A stretch of 64,000 nucleotides of DNA from Streptomyces rhizoryzae (GCF_023155275.1 NZ_JALMUV010000033.1:1-64000); one strand, 5' to 3'; numbered from the stretch's first letter, positions 29,977 through 37,534 are shown. The notes: generated from the sequence alone by a model not told the origin. Translations and numbers: made by a program.

Positions 29977-31146
29977 TCACTCGTACTCGTCGCCCTCGTA
30001 GTAGTTGTTGACGATCACCTCGGGCTCGTCGTCGCTGAACGCCTCGTTCAGCAGCGCGCCGCCGACCAGGCCGGCTGCACCGGCACCGATCAGCGCGCCG
30101 GTGCCGAAGCGCCGGCCGCCGCCCTGCTGGTGGTGGTCCGGCTGCTGCGGGTAGCCCTGCTGGGGGTAACCGGCCTGCGCCTGCTGGGGGTAGCCGGCCT
30201 GCGCGGGCTGCGGGTAGCCGGCCTGGGCCGGGGTGTAGAAGGGCGGGGTGGTGGTCTGCACCCGCTGGGCGCAGCCGCCGCAGGTCTGCACCTGGCGCGG
30301 CACGCCCCACTGCGGGGACCACATCACGGGCGTCATCCCGGGGCCGTGGCTGGGGTCGAAGAAGCAGGTCATGTCGGAACTTCCTGTCGGTTGCGGTGAG
30401 CTGGTGGGGGCGGGACCCGGCACGGACGGCTCCCTTCCGCCGGCCGGTGCCACGGCCACGGACGTCACCGTGGGCGTGGGCGGCGCCGGCGGGGCGGAGG
30501 GCCCGGCGGGAGCTGCGGGGGCTGCGGGGACGGGCTGGGCGGGCGGCACCGGCGCGGCCGCGGGGGCCGGCTCCGGGCGCAGCACGTCGACGCCGTAGTC
30601 CTGGGCGATGCCGGCGAGACCGGAGGCGTAACCCTGGCCGATCGCGCGGAACTTCCAGTCCGTGCCGTGGCGGTACAGCTCGCCGAAGACCATCGCGGTC
30701 TCGGCGGCGGCCTGGCCGGCGAGGTCGAAACGGGCCAGCTCGGCGCCGCCGGCCTGGTCGACCACGCGGATGTAGGCGCTGCGGAGCTGGCCGAAGTCGT
30801 GGCCGCGCTGCTCGGCCTCGTAGAGGGAGACCGGAAAGACGATCTTGGTGACCTCCGGCGGGACCGCGGCCAGATCCACCTCGATCTGCTCGTCGTCCTC
30901 GCCGGTGGGGCGGCCGCCGGAGTGCCGCACCGAGCCGTCCGGGCTGGTGAGGTTGTTGAAGAAGACGAAGTGCCGGTCGGAGAGGACCCTGCCGGACTCG
31001 CCGCACAGCAGCGCGCTGGCGTCGAGGTCGTGGGCGGTGCCCGCGACGGCTCCCACCTGCCAGCCCAGCCCCACCCTGACGGCGGTCAGACCTGGGGCCT
31101 GTTTGCTGAGCGACACATTGCCGCCCTTGGTCAGGGCCACGCCCAT
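29977..31146 (-). CDS. TerD-domain protein with Pro-rich linker, GYPQ repeats and glycine-zipper tail
   Basis: A 389 aa protein. Residues 1-190 form a TerD domain (MGVALTKGGNVSLSK; calcium ligands in HDLDASALL and TGEDDEQIEVDL; FNNLTSPDGSV). A Pro/Ala linker follows (about 190-260). Next are a CxxC motif (CGGCAQRVQ, about 300) and tandem AQAGYPQ units (about 320-350). A glycine-zipper hydrophobic stretch (TGALIGAGAAGLVGGALL) and an acidic end (YYEGDEYE) close it. TerD proteins bind calcium and are linked to stress tolerance. The tail suggests membrane or multimer association. ATG 31146 follows GGAGGAAG. It is the last unit of the all-minus envelope block. Confidence 0.85.
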   Translation of the reverse strand: MGVALTKGGNVSLSKQAPGLTAVRVGLGWQVGAVAGTAHDLDASALLCGESGRVLSDRHFVFFNNLTSPDGSVRHSGGRPTGEDDEQIEVDLAAVPPEVTKIVFPVSLYEAEQRGHDFGQLRSAYIRVVDQAGGAELARFDLAGQAAAETAMVFGELYRHGTDWKFRAIGQGYASGLAGIAQDYGVDVLRPEPAPAAAPVPPAQPVPAAPAAPAGPSAPPAPPTPTVTSVAVAPAGGREPSVPGPAPTSSPQPTGSSDMTCFFDPSHGPGMTPVMWSPQWGVPRQVQTCGGCAQRVQTTTPPFYTPAQAGYPQPAQAGYPQQAQAGYPQQGYPQQPDHHQQGGGRRFGTGALIGAGAAGLVGGALLNEAFSDDEPEVIVNNYYEGDEYE

Positions 31147-31191
31147 GAGCTTCCTCCCAATCGTTCCCGGCATCCGGCGTCCGTCGGCTAC

Positions 31192-31217
31192 AACGCCGAG
31201 GAAAACGGCAAGGTTCC
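31192..31217 (-). promoter_or_regulatory. ECF-type promoter of terD1
   Basis: On the minus strand GGAACC (31212-31217), a 16-nt spacer and CGTT (31192-31195) give a start of transcription about 40 nt before the ATG. The same hexamer, spacing and CGTTGT extension recur before terD2. Confidence 0.55.
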
Positions 31218-31222
31218 CCGCC

Positions 31223-31240
31223 TTGCGCAATGATTGAAGT
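31223..31240 (-). promoter_or_regulatory. Shared 18-bp motif TTGCGCAAT-N5-AAGT, copy 1 (terD1)
   Basis: On the plus strand this reads TTGCGCAATGATTGAAGT. The octamer TTGCGCAA is itself palindromic. It ends 5 bp upstream of the -35 of the terD1 ECF-type promoter, an activator-like position. Confidence 0.6.
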
Positions 31241-31315
31241 ATGCGGCTGAGCTGCCGTCAGAACGGCCCGAACGGCGCGCGGAGCGGTCGTTTCGACGCG
31301 GCCTTGACGGCCCGG

Positions 31316-31999
31316 TCACCGCCCGACGGCCCGCCCGGCCCGCGACCAGTTGCCGTGCAGGGTGTCCAGATAGGAACGCGCTTGGCTCCCCGGGGTGGTG
31401 CCCCGGGCGAAGGCGAGCATATTGCCCGCGCCGGTGTTGTAGCCGAGCGCCAGCAGCTCGTCCCGGCCGTACCCGCCCGGCCACCGCGCGGGCAGCCGGC
31501 GGTCCAGGTCGTGCAGGTACCAGGCGGCCGCCTCGATTGCCAGGTCCCGGTCGTCGGGCAGCTCCTCCCACTTCCGGCCGGCGAAGTCCCGGCCGCGCTT
31601 GACCTCGTCGAAGGCGGCCCGGTGCATGTTGGCGATGCCGAAGGCGGCATCGGGCTTGTAGCGCTGCCAGGCCCGCTCCAGCGCCGGGTCGTGCGGTTTG
31701 TACGCCTCGTTGTAGAGGATCGCCATCAGCAGCTGGGGGCGGACGCCGGCCGCCGCCGCGTACCGGCGCACCGCGGGGGCGCAGTCGGCCGGGTCGTACG
31801 CCCCGCCGGGCCGCGTCGCGGCGCCGGAGCCGCCGGGGGACGCCGACGGGCCGGCGCCCGGTGCGGCCGATGGTGCGGTGGACGGGGCCGGCGCGGCCTC
31901 CGGGGCGGGCCCGTGCCGCCCCGTATGCGTCATCGCCCACAGGGCCAGCGCGGCGCCCGGCAGCACCAGCCACCGCCACCGCACCCGGGATTCCGCCAT
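31316..31999 (-). CDS. Secreted lytic transglycosylase-like (SLT) protein
   Basis: A 227 aa protein with an N-terminal signal anchor (RWRWLVLPGAALALWAM, about 8-24), an Ala/Pro/Ser linker and an SLT-type lysozyme-like domain (about 65-220). PQLLMAILYNEAYK carries the likely catalytic glutamate, and FGIANMHRAAF and ALGYNTGAGNML match the conserved Gly-Ile-x-N and YN-x-G segments. It would cleave peptidoglycan outside the membrane. AAGGAG lies 7-8 nt before ATG 31999. It follows terD2 after 75 nt without an obvious promoter, so it is probably cotranscribed. Confidence 0.85.
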   Translation of the reverse strand: MAESRVRWRWLVLPGAALALWAMTHTGRHGPAPEAAPAPSTAPSAAPGAGPSASPGGSGAATRPGGAYDPADCAPAVRRYAAAAGVRPQLLMAILYNEAYKPHDPALERAWQRYKPDAAFGIANMHRAAFDEVKRGRDFAGRKWEELPDDRDLAIEAAAWYLHDLDRRLPARWPGGYGRDELLALGYNTGAGNMLAFARGTTPGSQARSYLDTLHGNWSRAGRAVGR

Positions 32000-32074
32000 T
32001 GCGCGCTCCTTCGGGCGTGCGCCGCGGGCCGGCCGGGGAAGGCCCCGCCGGCCCGCCGTCCACCACGCCGCCGT

Positions 32075-32653
32075 TCAGCCGACGTTGACCCCGAAATCCT
32101 GGGCGATACCGTGCAGCCCGGAGGCGTAACCCTGGCCGATGGCGCGGAACTTCCACTCCCCGCCGTGCCGGTAGACCTCGCCGAAGACCATCGCGGTCTC
32201 CGTGGACGCGTCCTCGGTGAGGTCGTAGCGCGCGATCTCCCGGTCGTCGGCTTGGTTGACCACCCGGATGAAGGCGTCGCGGACCTGGCCGAAGCTCTGG
32301 CCGCGCTGCTCCGCCTCGTAGATGGACACCGGGAAGACGATCGTGGAGACCTCGGCCGGGACCGCGGCCAGGTCGACCTGGATCTGCTCGTCGTCGCCGT
32401 GGCTGCCGCCGGTGAGGTTGTCACCGGAGTGCACCACCGAACCGTCCGGGCTGGTGAGGTTGTTGAAGAAGACGAAGTGCTGGTCGGAGAGGACCTTGCC
32501 GGACGGCGCGCACATCAGGGCGGAGGCGTCCAGGTCGTAGTCGGCTCCGGTGGTGGTGCGGACGGCCCAGCCCAGGCCGATGGTCACCGCGCTGAGGCCC
32601 GGGGCCTCCTTGCTGAGCGAGACGTTGCCGCCCTTGGACAGGGACACACCCAT
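32075..32653 (-). CDS. TerD-family calcium-binding stress protein
   Basis: A 192 aa single-domain TerD protein. It shows MGVSLSKGGNVSLSKEAPGL, calcium-binding DYDLDASAL and GDNLTGGSHGDDEQI, FFNNLTSPDGSVVHSGD, and the terminal FRAIGQGYASGLHGIAQDFGVNV. It is closely similar to the TerD domain of the 389 aa neighbour, so the two are duplicates. The ATG follows CTGGAGGG. It heads a likely operon with the lytic transglycosylase. Family roles include resistance to tellurite, phage and other stresses and, in streptomycetes, calcium signalling in development. Confidence 0.92.
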   Translation of the reverse strand: MGVSLSKGGNVSLSKEAPGLSAVTIGLGWAVRTTTGADYDLDASALMCAPSGKVLSDQHFVFFNNLTSPDGSVVHSGDNLTGGSHGDDEQIQVDLAAVPAEVSTIVFPVSIYEAEQRGQSFGQVRDAFIRVVNQADDREIARYDLTEDASTETAMVFGEVYRHGGEWKFRAIGQGYASGLHGIAQDFGVNVG

Positions 32654-32703
32654 GAAAAACCCTCCAGCAGTCCGTGAATCCTGTCTGTGCCGTCGTCCTT
32701 GAC

Positions 32704-32729
32704 AACGCGCGGAACCCGTTCGAGGTTCC
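32704..32729 (-). promoter_or_regulatory. ECF-type promoter of terD2-SLT
   Basis: On the minus strand GGAACC (32724-32729), a 16-nt spacer and CGTT (32704-32707, followed by GT) match the terD1 promoter. The spacer includes an inverted repeat with the -35 (GGAACC...GGTTCC). The predicted leader is about 45 nt. Confidence 0.55.
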
Positions 32730-32733
32730 ATGG

Positions 32734-32751
32734 TTGCGCAATATCTGAAGT
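32734..32751 (-). promoter_or_regulatory. Shared 18-bp motif TTGCGCAAT-N5-AAGT, copy 2 (terD2)
   Basis: On the plus strand this reads TTGCGCAATATCTGAAGT. It ends 4 bp upstream of the terD2 -35, almost the same placement as copy 1. Confidence 0.6.
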
Positions 32752-32881
32752 GTTTACGGGTGCCGGTCTCCCGCGCACGGTAGGGGACCGCACCGAGCGG
32801 GCGGAAGAGAGGCGGGGACCGGAGCGGCCCCGGAGGCCGGGGACTTCGGCCCGGCCCCGGCGGGCGGGACGGGACGGGGCC

Positions 32882-33271
32882 TCAGGCGCCGAAGCCGCGG
32901 AGGCCGCCCAGACCGCGCCGGCGGGCCGGTGCGGGGCCGGTGGCGCGGGCGGTGAGCTGGTCGAGGAGGGTGCGCATGACGGTGACGGTGTCGGGGTCGT
33001 CGACGAAGTAGACCACCCGGCGGCCTTCGCGGCGGGAGCGGACGAGTCCGGCGAGCTTGAGTTTGGACAGGTGCTGGCTGACCGCGGGCAGGGCGCCGCC
33101 GACCCGTTCGGCCAGGCCGCTGACGTCGCTCTCGCCCTGGGCCAGGGCCCAGACGATGTGCAGCCGCGGGGGCGAGGCCAGCAGGCCGAACACCGCGGCC
33201 GCCTCGGCCAGCACCTCCGCGGACGGATCGCCCGCCGCACCCTCGCCCGCACTCCCGACGCTTCTCACCAC
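32882..33271 (-). CDS. ArsR-family winged-helix regulator without metal-binding residues
   Basis: A 129 aa winged-helix protein. Residues about 25-105 match ArsR/SmtB (FGLLASPPRLHIVWALAQGESDVSGLAERVGGALPAVSQHLSKLKLAGLVRSRREGRRV, YFVDD). It has no cysteine, and the alpha-5 His/Asp metal ligands are absent, so it probably senses something other than a metal. The GTG start follows GGGGAGAG. It lies between the LCP gene and terD2, all on the minus strand, and is a candidate regulator of the repeated motif in this block. Confidence 0.85.
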   Translation of the reverse strand: MVRSVGSAGEGAAGDPSAEVLAEAAAVFGLLASPPRLHIVWALAQGESDVSGLAERVGGALPAVSQHLSKLKLAGLVRSRREGRRVVYFVDDPDTVTVMRTLLDQLTARATGPAPARRRGLGGLRGFGA

Positions 33272-33307
33272 TGCGGCTCTCCCCGTTGCTGGCCCCCGAG
33301 GCGGCCC

Positions 33308-33313
33308 AGTCTA
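33308..33313 (-). promoter_or_regulatory. Candidate -10 of the arsR-family gene
   Basis: On the minus strand TAGACT lies 36 nt before the GTG and suggests the regulator can be transcribed separately from the LCP gene 140 nt upstream. Confidence 0.4.
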
Positions 33314-33411
33314 GGCGGCGCACCCCCGCCCCCGTACGGCCGCCGCCGCGGACGCGGTCCAGGAGAGCGCCGGGGCGGCGGCAGAAGGGGTCGGCGGGGG
33401 CGGCGCGGGCG

Positions 33412-35043
33412 TCAGTTGACGCAGGGGATGCCGCCCTCCTTCACGGAGTCGCCGGCGAACGCGTCGGACGGCACCGGCGAGGGCGCGCCGCCCTTGGTGG
33501 CCGGCGCCGTCGACGTCTCCGGTGCCGCGGGCGCCTCGGTGGCGGGCGGTGCGGTGAAGTCCGTGCCGAGGACGACCTGGACGCGGCCCGCGGGCACCGA
33601 GGCCGAGGAGGCCGGCGCGGCGGTGCCCAGCCGGCCGGCGAGCTGCCGCGCGGCCTCCTGGGCGCCGGCGCCGTACAGGACGGTGGTGTGCTGCCGGGGC
33701 GCGGCGTTGGCGGTGCGCCCCGCGGTGTAGCCCAGCGCGGTCAGCGCCTTGAGCTCGTCGGCCGCGGCGCCCGTCTTCCCCGAGCCGTTGAGGACGTCCA
33801 CCGTCGCCGGGGCGGCCTTGGCGGTCGGCGACGGGGCGGCGCTGTCCGGGCCGCCCGGAGAGCCGGACGTGCCGCCGATCAGGGCCTGCACCAGGGACCG
33901 GATCTTCGGCACGTCCACGAGGTTGACCGACTCCCGGTTGCGGGTGGCGAACCCGGCGATCGGCAGGGTGTGGAACACCACGTTCCCGCCGGTCAGGTTG
34001 GTGGCCTGCTGCGCGAAGTCGAGCACGTCGAACTTGCTGTCGATGACCAGGTCCTTCTTCACCACGTCGAACAGCCCCTGGAGCTTGCCCAGGTCGCCGA
34101 ACACCCCCTCGCTCTTCAGCTTGTGGGTCACCGACGAGATGAACGCCTGCTGGCGGTGGGTGCGGTCCAGGTCGCCGCCGTCCAGGCCGTGCCGCTGCCG
34201 GACGAAGGCGAGTGCCTGCTTGGGGTTGAGCTGCTGGTGGCCGGCGGGGAAGTCGGCGCCCGAATAGCGGTCCTTGACCGGGTGCTTGAGGCAGACCTCG
34301 ATCGGCTGGAGCACCTTGGCGATGTCGTAGAAGCCCAGCAGGTTGACCTCGGCGAAGTGGTCGATCGGCACCTGGAGGAAGTTCTGCACCGTCGCCAGCG
34401 TCGCCTCCCGGCCGGCCTCCCGGCTCCGGCTCTCCAGGTCGGCCCCCTTGACCCCTTGGGCGGAGAGCTTGTCGTGGGCGACCGTGTAGGCGTTGCCGTA
34501 CGCCTCCTTGATCTTGAAGTGCCCCTGGGAGGTGCCGTCCCCGTTGAAGGTCTGCACGTAGTCGTCGCGCGGGACGGAGAACGCGGTGACCTTCCCGCCG
34601 TCGGCCGGAATGTGCATCAGGATCAGGGTGTTGGTGTTGTAGTACCCGATGTCGCTGGACCCGGCGTGCAGCTGGTCCCGGACGAACTCCCGCGGCAGGT
34701 CGTTGCCGTTCATGTCCTTGCGCGAATCCAGGCCGATCAGCAGCAGGTTGACGGAGTTGTCCAGGTGCTTGGGCGCGTCCTTGCCGCCGATGGCGCTGAG
34801 CGCGTCGGAGGTGTTCAGCCCGCTGCTCACCCAGTTGTACGCGGCCCACGACACCCCGCTGGCCAGGAGGACCAGCGCCGAGGAGAGGGCGAGCGCGGTC
34901 CGCCCGGCGACGACCAGGGGGGAGCGGCGCCGGCCGCTCCGCCCGGTGGCGCCGGCCCGGTCCGGCCGGTGGCGCGCGTTCCGGCCGCCACGTCCCCCGG
35001 CCCCCTCGGGCTCCGCCCCGTCAAGGCTCCGCTCGTCACGCAC
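33412..35043 (-). CDS. LCP (LytR-CpsA-Psr) family cell-wall glycopolymer ligase
   Basis: A 543 aa membrane-anchored enzyme. A basic cytoplasmic tail leads to one membrane helix (about 45-68). The LCP domain (about 95-285) has LLLIGLDSRKD, TNTLILMHI, SVPRDDYV and the arginine motif FVRQRHGLDGGDLDRTHRQQ. A C-terminal LytR_C domain (about 410-495, VDVLNGSGKTGAA) and a disordered end follow. LCP enzymes transfer teichoic-acid-like or other glycans from lipid carriers to peptidoglycan. GTG 35043 is chosen because GGGAGGA lies 7 nt upstream. The start overlaps the upstream gene by 8 nt, indicating coupling. Confidence 0.9.
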   Translation of the reverse strand: MRDERSLDGAEPEGAGGRGGRNARHRPDRAGATGRSGRRRSPLVVAGRTALALSSALVLLASGVSWAAYNWVSSGLNTSDALSAIGGKDAPKHLDNSVNLLLIGLDSRKDMNGNDLPREFVRDQLHAGSSDIGYYNTNTLILMHIPADGGKVTAFSVPRDDYVQTFNGDGTSQGHFKIKEAYGNAYTVAHDKLSAQGVKGADLESRSREAGREATLATVQNFLQVPIDHFAEVNLLGFYDIAKVLQPIEVCLKHPVKDRYSGADFPAGHQQLNPKQALAFVRQRHGLDGGDLDRTHRQQAFISSVTHKLKSEGVFGDLGKLQGLFDVVKKDLVIDSKFDVLDFAQQATNLTGGNVVFHTLPIAGFATRNRESVNLVDVPKIRSLVQALIGGTSGSPGGPDSAAPSPTAKAAPATVDVLNGSGKTGAAADELKALTALGYTAGRTANAAPRQHTTVLYGAGAQEAARQLAGRLGTAAPASSASVPAGRVQVVLGTDFTAPPATEAPAAPETSTAPATKGGAPSPVPSDAFAGDSVKEGGIPCVN

Positions 35044-35605
35044 CGCTGTTCCTCCCGCTCCGCTTCCGGCCGCCGTACCGGCCCGCCCGTACACGCCGGA
35101 CGGCCAGCACCGCGATCAGCACCGCCTCCGCCGCCGCCATGGCCGGGAACCCGTCCACGGCCCAGCGCACCGCCGCCGTCGCCAGGCCCTTGCCCTGGAC
35201 GGTGGTGGTGCCCGCCACCTGCTCGCACGCCACGGTGGCCACCGCCACCACCAGCGGGGGCGCCGATATCAGCCACCAGGCGCCGGCCCGGGTGCAGGTC
35301 TTCGCCGCCAGCGCCGCGCCGAGCGCCGCGGTCACCGCGAAGGCCCAGCCCGGGCGCCCGCCGAGGGCCGTCCCGGCCACCGCGCCCGCGACCGCCACCA
35401 CGAGCGCCACCAGGGCGGCCCGGCCCGCCCGGCGCCCCCGGACCCGGCCCGGCCGCGCGCCGGCCCGGGGGGAGGCCCCGGGCGCGTCCGCGGCGGCATG
35501 CCGGTCCGCGCCCCGCCGCGGGGCCGGGACCCGGCGGGACCCCCGCGCCGGATCCCGCGCCGGGCCGTCGTACCCGTAGGGCGCTTCGGTGCGCTGACCT
35601 GTCAT
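35036..35605 (-). CDS. DUF6542-like small membrane protein upstream of LCP
   Basis: A 189 aa protein. Residues 1-65 are disordered and Arg/Pro/Ala rich. About 68-165 hold three to four hydrophobic helices (ALVALVVAVAGAVAGTALGG; WAFAVTAALGAALAA; WWLISAPPLVVAVATVA; MAAAEAVLIAVLAVRRV), and a short basic tail ends it. The layout fits streptomycete DUF6542 proteins, whose function is unknown. MTGQRTEAPYG at 35605 is preferred because GAAGG lies 6 nt upstream; ATG 35611 overlaps that site. Its stop overlaps the LCP start, so it may assist LCP or lipid-linked glycan handling. Confidence 0.72.
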   Translation of the reverse strand: MTGQRTEAPYGYDGPARDPARGSRRVPAPRRGADRHAAADAPGASPRAGARPGRVRGRRAGRAALVALVVAVAGAVAGTALGGRPGWAFAVTAALGAALAAKTCTRAGAWWLISAPPLVVAVATVACEQVAGTTTVQGKGLATAAVRWAVDGFPAMAAAEAVLIAVLAVRRVRAGRYGGRKRSGRNSGA

Positions 35606-35688
35606 CGACATCCTTCGGACGGCCGGACCGGCGGGGCGGTCGCGGGGGCTCCTGCGCGGGCGCAGAAGAGGGCGGTTCCGGCCGGGAA

Positions 35689-35714
35689 GACGACGGACGG
35701 GCCGAACCGGTTTC
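35689..35714 (-). promoter_or_regulatory. ECF-type promoter of the DUF6542-LCP unit
   Basis: On the minus strand GAAACC (35709-35714), a 16-nt spacer and CGTC (35689-35692) match the two terD promoters in spacing. It lies in the 312-nt gap 35606-35917 between this gene and divergent DUF3046; apart from this promoter and the adjacent motif I see nothing there. Confidence 0.5.
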
Positions 35715-35730
35715 ATATTCGACTGCTTGA

Positions 35731-35748
35731 TTGCGCAATCTAGCAAGT
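35731..35748 (-). promoter_or_regulatory. Shared 18-bp motif TTGCGCAAT-N5-AAGT, copy 3 (DUF6542-LCP)
   Basis: On the plus strand this reads TTGCGCAATCTAGCAAGT, centred on the 12-bp palindrome GATTGCGCAATC. It ends 16 bp upstream of the -35, about one helical turn farther than copies 1 and 2. Confidence 0.55.
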
Positions 35749-35917
35749 GTGGGCGGGGCGGCCGGGCCGGCGCGGCGCCGGGCGGCCGCCCGTCCTCGCT
35801 GGCCAACGGTCCGGCGCCGGCGGTATGAAGGGGGTGGGCTCAGAGGCACTCCGCGCGCACGCGGGACGCCGGGAGGCCGGGGACAGTGCAGGCCGGAGCG
35901 GGTGCGAGGCGGGAATC

Positions 35918-36112
35918 ATGCGGTTGACGGTGTTCTGGGAGCGGATGGCGGACCACTTCGGCGCGGCCTACGCCGATTCCTTCGCCCGCGACCACGTGAT
36001 GTCCGAACTCGGCGGCCGCACCGTCCACGAGGCGCTGGCCGCCGGGTGGAGCGCCAAAGAGGTGTGGCGGGTGGTCTGCAAGGTCATGGAGGTGCCGCAG
36101 GACAAGCGGTGA
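35918..36112 (+). CDS. DUF3046 family protein
   Basis: A 64 aa soluble protein, MRLTVFWERMADHFGAAYAD at the start and ELGGRT-x-EAL-x-AG-x5-VW in the middle. This is the actinobacterial DUF3046 family, commonly found just upstream of recA. Its function is unknown. A weak GAGGCGGG site precedes the ATG. The AI-2E-type gene begins 45 nt downstream. Confidence 0.88.
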   Translation: MRLTVFWERMADHFGAAYADSFARDHVMSELGGRTVHEALAAGWSAKEVWRVVCKVMEVPQDKR

Positions 36113-36144
36113 ACGGGGCGGGGCCGGCTGCCGGCGCGGTGCGC

Positions 36145-36150
36145 GACACT
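36145..36150 (+). promoter_or_regulatory. Candidate -10 of the AI-2E-family gene (leaderless start)
   Basis: GACACT ends 7 nt before the GTG at 36158, and no RBS is present. Confidence 0.35.
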
Positions 36151-36157
36151 TGGCAGC

Positions 36158-37438
36158 GTGTCCGTGACAGATGAGATCACCAGCCACGACGGCCCCCGCT
36201 CCGGCGAGCCGCCCCGGGCCCGCACCGGCGGGTGGGGCGGGGAGCGGATGCCGCGCTGGCTGCCCCGCGCCATGGTCCTCGCGCTCGCCCTGGTGGCCTG
36301 CTTCCAGCTCGCCACCTGGGGCTTCCACCAGCTGATCGGCCTGCTGCTGAACGTGCTCATCGCGTTCTTCCTGGCGCTCGCCGTCGAGCCGGCCGTCGAC
36401 TGGATGGCCGGCCGGGGCATGCGGCGCGGGCTGGCCACCGGCCTGGTCTTCCTGGCGATCCTGATCGGCTCGGTCGGCTTCGTCACCCTGCTGGGGTCGA
36501 TGCTGGCCGGCCAGATCGCCACCATGGTCGAGGAGTTCCCGCAGTACCTGGACTCCGTGATCAGCTGGATCAACAGCACCTTCCACACCCACCTCTCCCG
36601 GGTGCAGGTGCAGAACAACCTGCTGAACTCCGACTGGCTCCAGAAGTACGTCCAGGACAGCGCCAACAACGTCCTGGCGGTCTCCGCGCAGGTGCTCGGC
36701 GGGCTGTTCAACCTCCTCACGGTCGCGCTGTTCTCGTTCTACTTCGCCGCCGACGGGCCCCGGCTGCGGCGGGCGCTGTGCTCGGTGCTGCCGCCCCGCC
36801 GGCAGACCGAGGTGCTGCGCGCCTGGGAGATCGCGGTCGCCAAGACCGGCGGCTACCTCTACTCCCGCGGGCTGATGGCGCTGATCTCCGGGGTCGCGCA
36901 CTACGTCCTGCTGGAGATCCTGGGCGTGCCGTACGCCCCGGCGCTCGGTATGTGGGTCGGCCTGATCTCGCAGTTCGTCCCGACGATCGGCACGTACCTG
37001 GCGGGCGCGCTGCCCATCCTGATCGCCTTCACCGTCGATCCCTGGTACGCGCTGTGGGTCTTCGGCTTCGTCGTGATCTACCAGCAGTTCGAGAACTACC
37101 TCCTCCAGCCCCGGATCACCGCCCGGACCGTGGACATCCACCCGGCCGTCGCCTTCGGGTCGGTGATCGCCGGCACGGCGCTGATGGGCGCGGTCGGCGC
37201 GCTGATCGCCATCCCGGCGACCGCGACCCTCCAGGCGTTCCTGGGCGCGTACGTCAAGCGGTACGAGGTCACCGACGACCCGCGGGTGCGGCCGCGGTCC
37301 GGGCGGCGGGCGGCGGCGCCGGAGGCGGGTGCGGACCCGGGGGCCGGCTCGGGCGAGGATCCGGGCGCCGACCCGGGCGCGGCGGCGGACGCCGGACCGG
37401 ACGCGGAGCGGGGTGCCACCCCGGGCGGGGCGGCTTGA
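36158..37438 (+). CDS. AI-2E family (UPF0118) membrane protein
   Basis: A 426 aa membrane protein with seven to eight helices between residues about 30 and 375 and the UPF0118 signatures GLISQFVPTIGTYLAGALP and YQQFENYLLQPRI. Family members include the putative autoinducer-2 exporter TqsA and Na+/H+ or glycan-related transporters, so the substrate here is open. The C-terminal 60 residues are an Ala/Gly/Asp-Pro-rich tail. The GTG start at 36158 has no RBS. It is followed by the recA regulatory region. Confidence 0.87.
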   Translation: MSVTDEITSHDGPRSGEPPRARTGGWGGERMPRWLPRAMVLALALVACFQLATWGFHQLIGLLLNVLIAFFLALAVEPAVDWMAGRGMRRGLATGLVFLAILIGSVGFVTLLGSMLAGQIATMVEEFPQYLDSVISWINSTFHTHLSRVQVQNNLLNSDWLQKYVQDSANNVLAVSAQVLGGLFNLLTVALFSFYFAADGPRLRRALCSVLPPRRQTEVLRAWEIAVAKTGGYLYSRGLMALISGVAHYVLLEILGVPYAPALGMWVGLISQFVPTIGTYLAGALPILIAFTVDPWYALWVFGFVVIYQQFENYLLQPRITARTVDIHPAVAFGSVIAGTALMGAVGALIAIPATATLQAFLGAYVKRYEVTDDPRVRPRSGRRAAAPEAGADPGAGSGEDPGADPGAAADAGPDAERGATPGGAA

Positions 37439-37464
37439 CACCAAAATCGAACATCCATTCTTAT
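37435..37464 (+). promoter_or_regulatory. recA promoter with overlapping SOS (LexA) box
   Basis: TTGACA (37435-37440) and TCTTAT (37459-37464), 18 nt apart, form the promoter. Between them lies TCGAAC-ATCC-ATTCTT (37447-37462), matching the actinobacterial LexA consensus TCGAAC-N4-GTTCGA in the left half and in TTC of the right half. LexA bound here would block RNA polymerase. The leader is about 150 nt. Confidence 0.8.
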
Positions 37465-37525
37465 GGGGAAACCGGCCGCCTGACGCGGCTTCCGGTCCCG
37501 GCGGAATCCCGGGCCGGGCGCGGAG

Positions 37526-37534
37526 TTATCCACA
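37526..37534 (+). promoter_or_regulatory. Consensus DnaA box in the recA leader
   Basis: TTATCCACA is an exact match to the strict bacterial DnaA box. It is isolated, so it is not an origin, but could bind DnaA within the recA leader. A single 9-mer can occur by chance, though it is AT-rich for this genome. Confidence 0.45.

Noticed and set aside
37526..37534. Replication origin
   Set aside because: Only one DnaA box is present. Streptomycete oriC has many clustered boxes between dnaA and dnaN.
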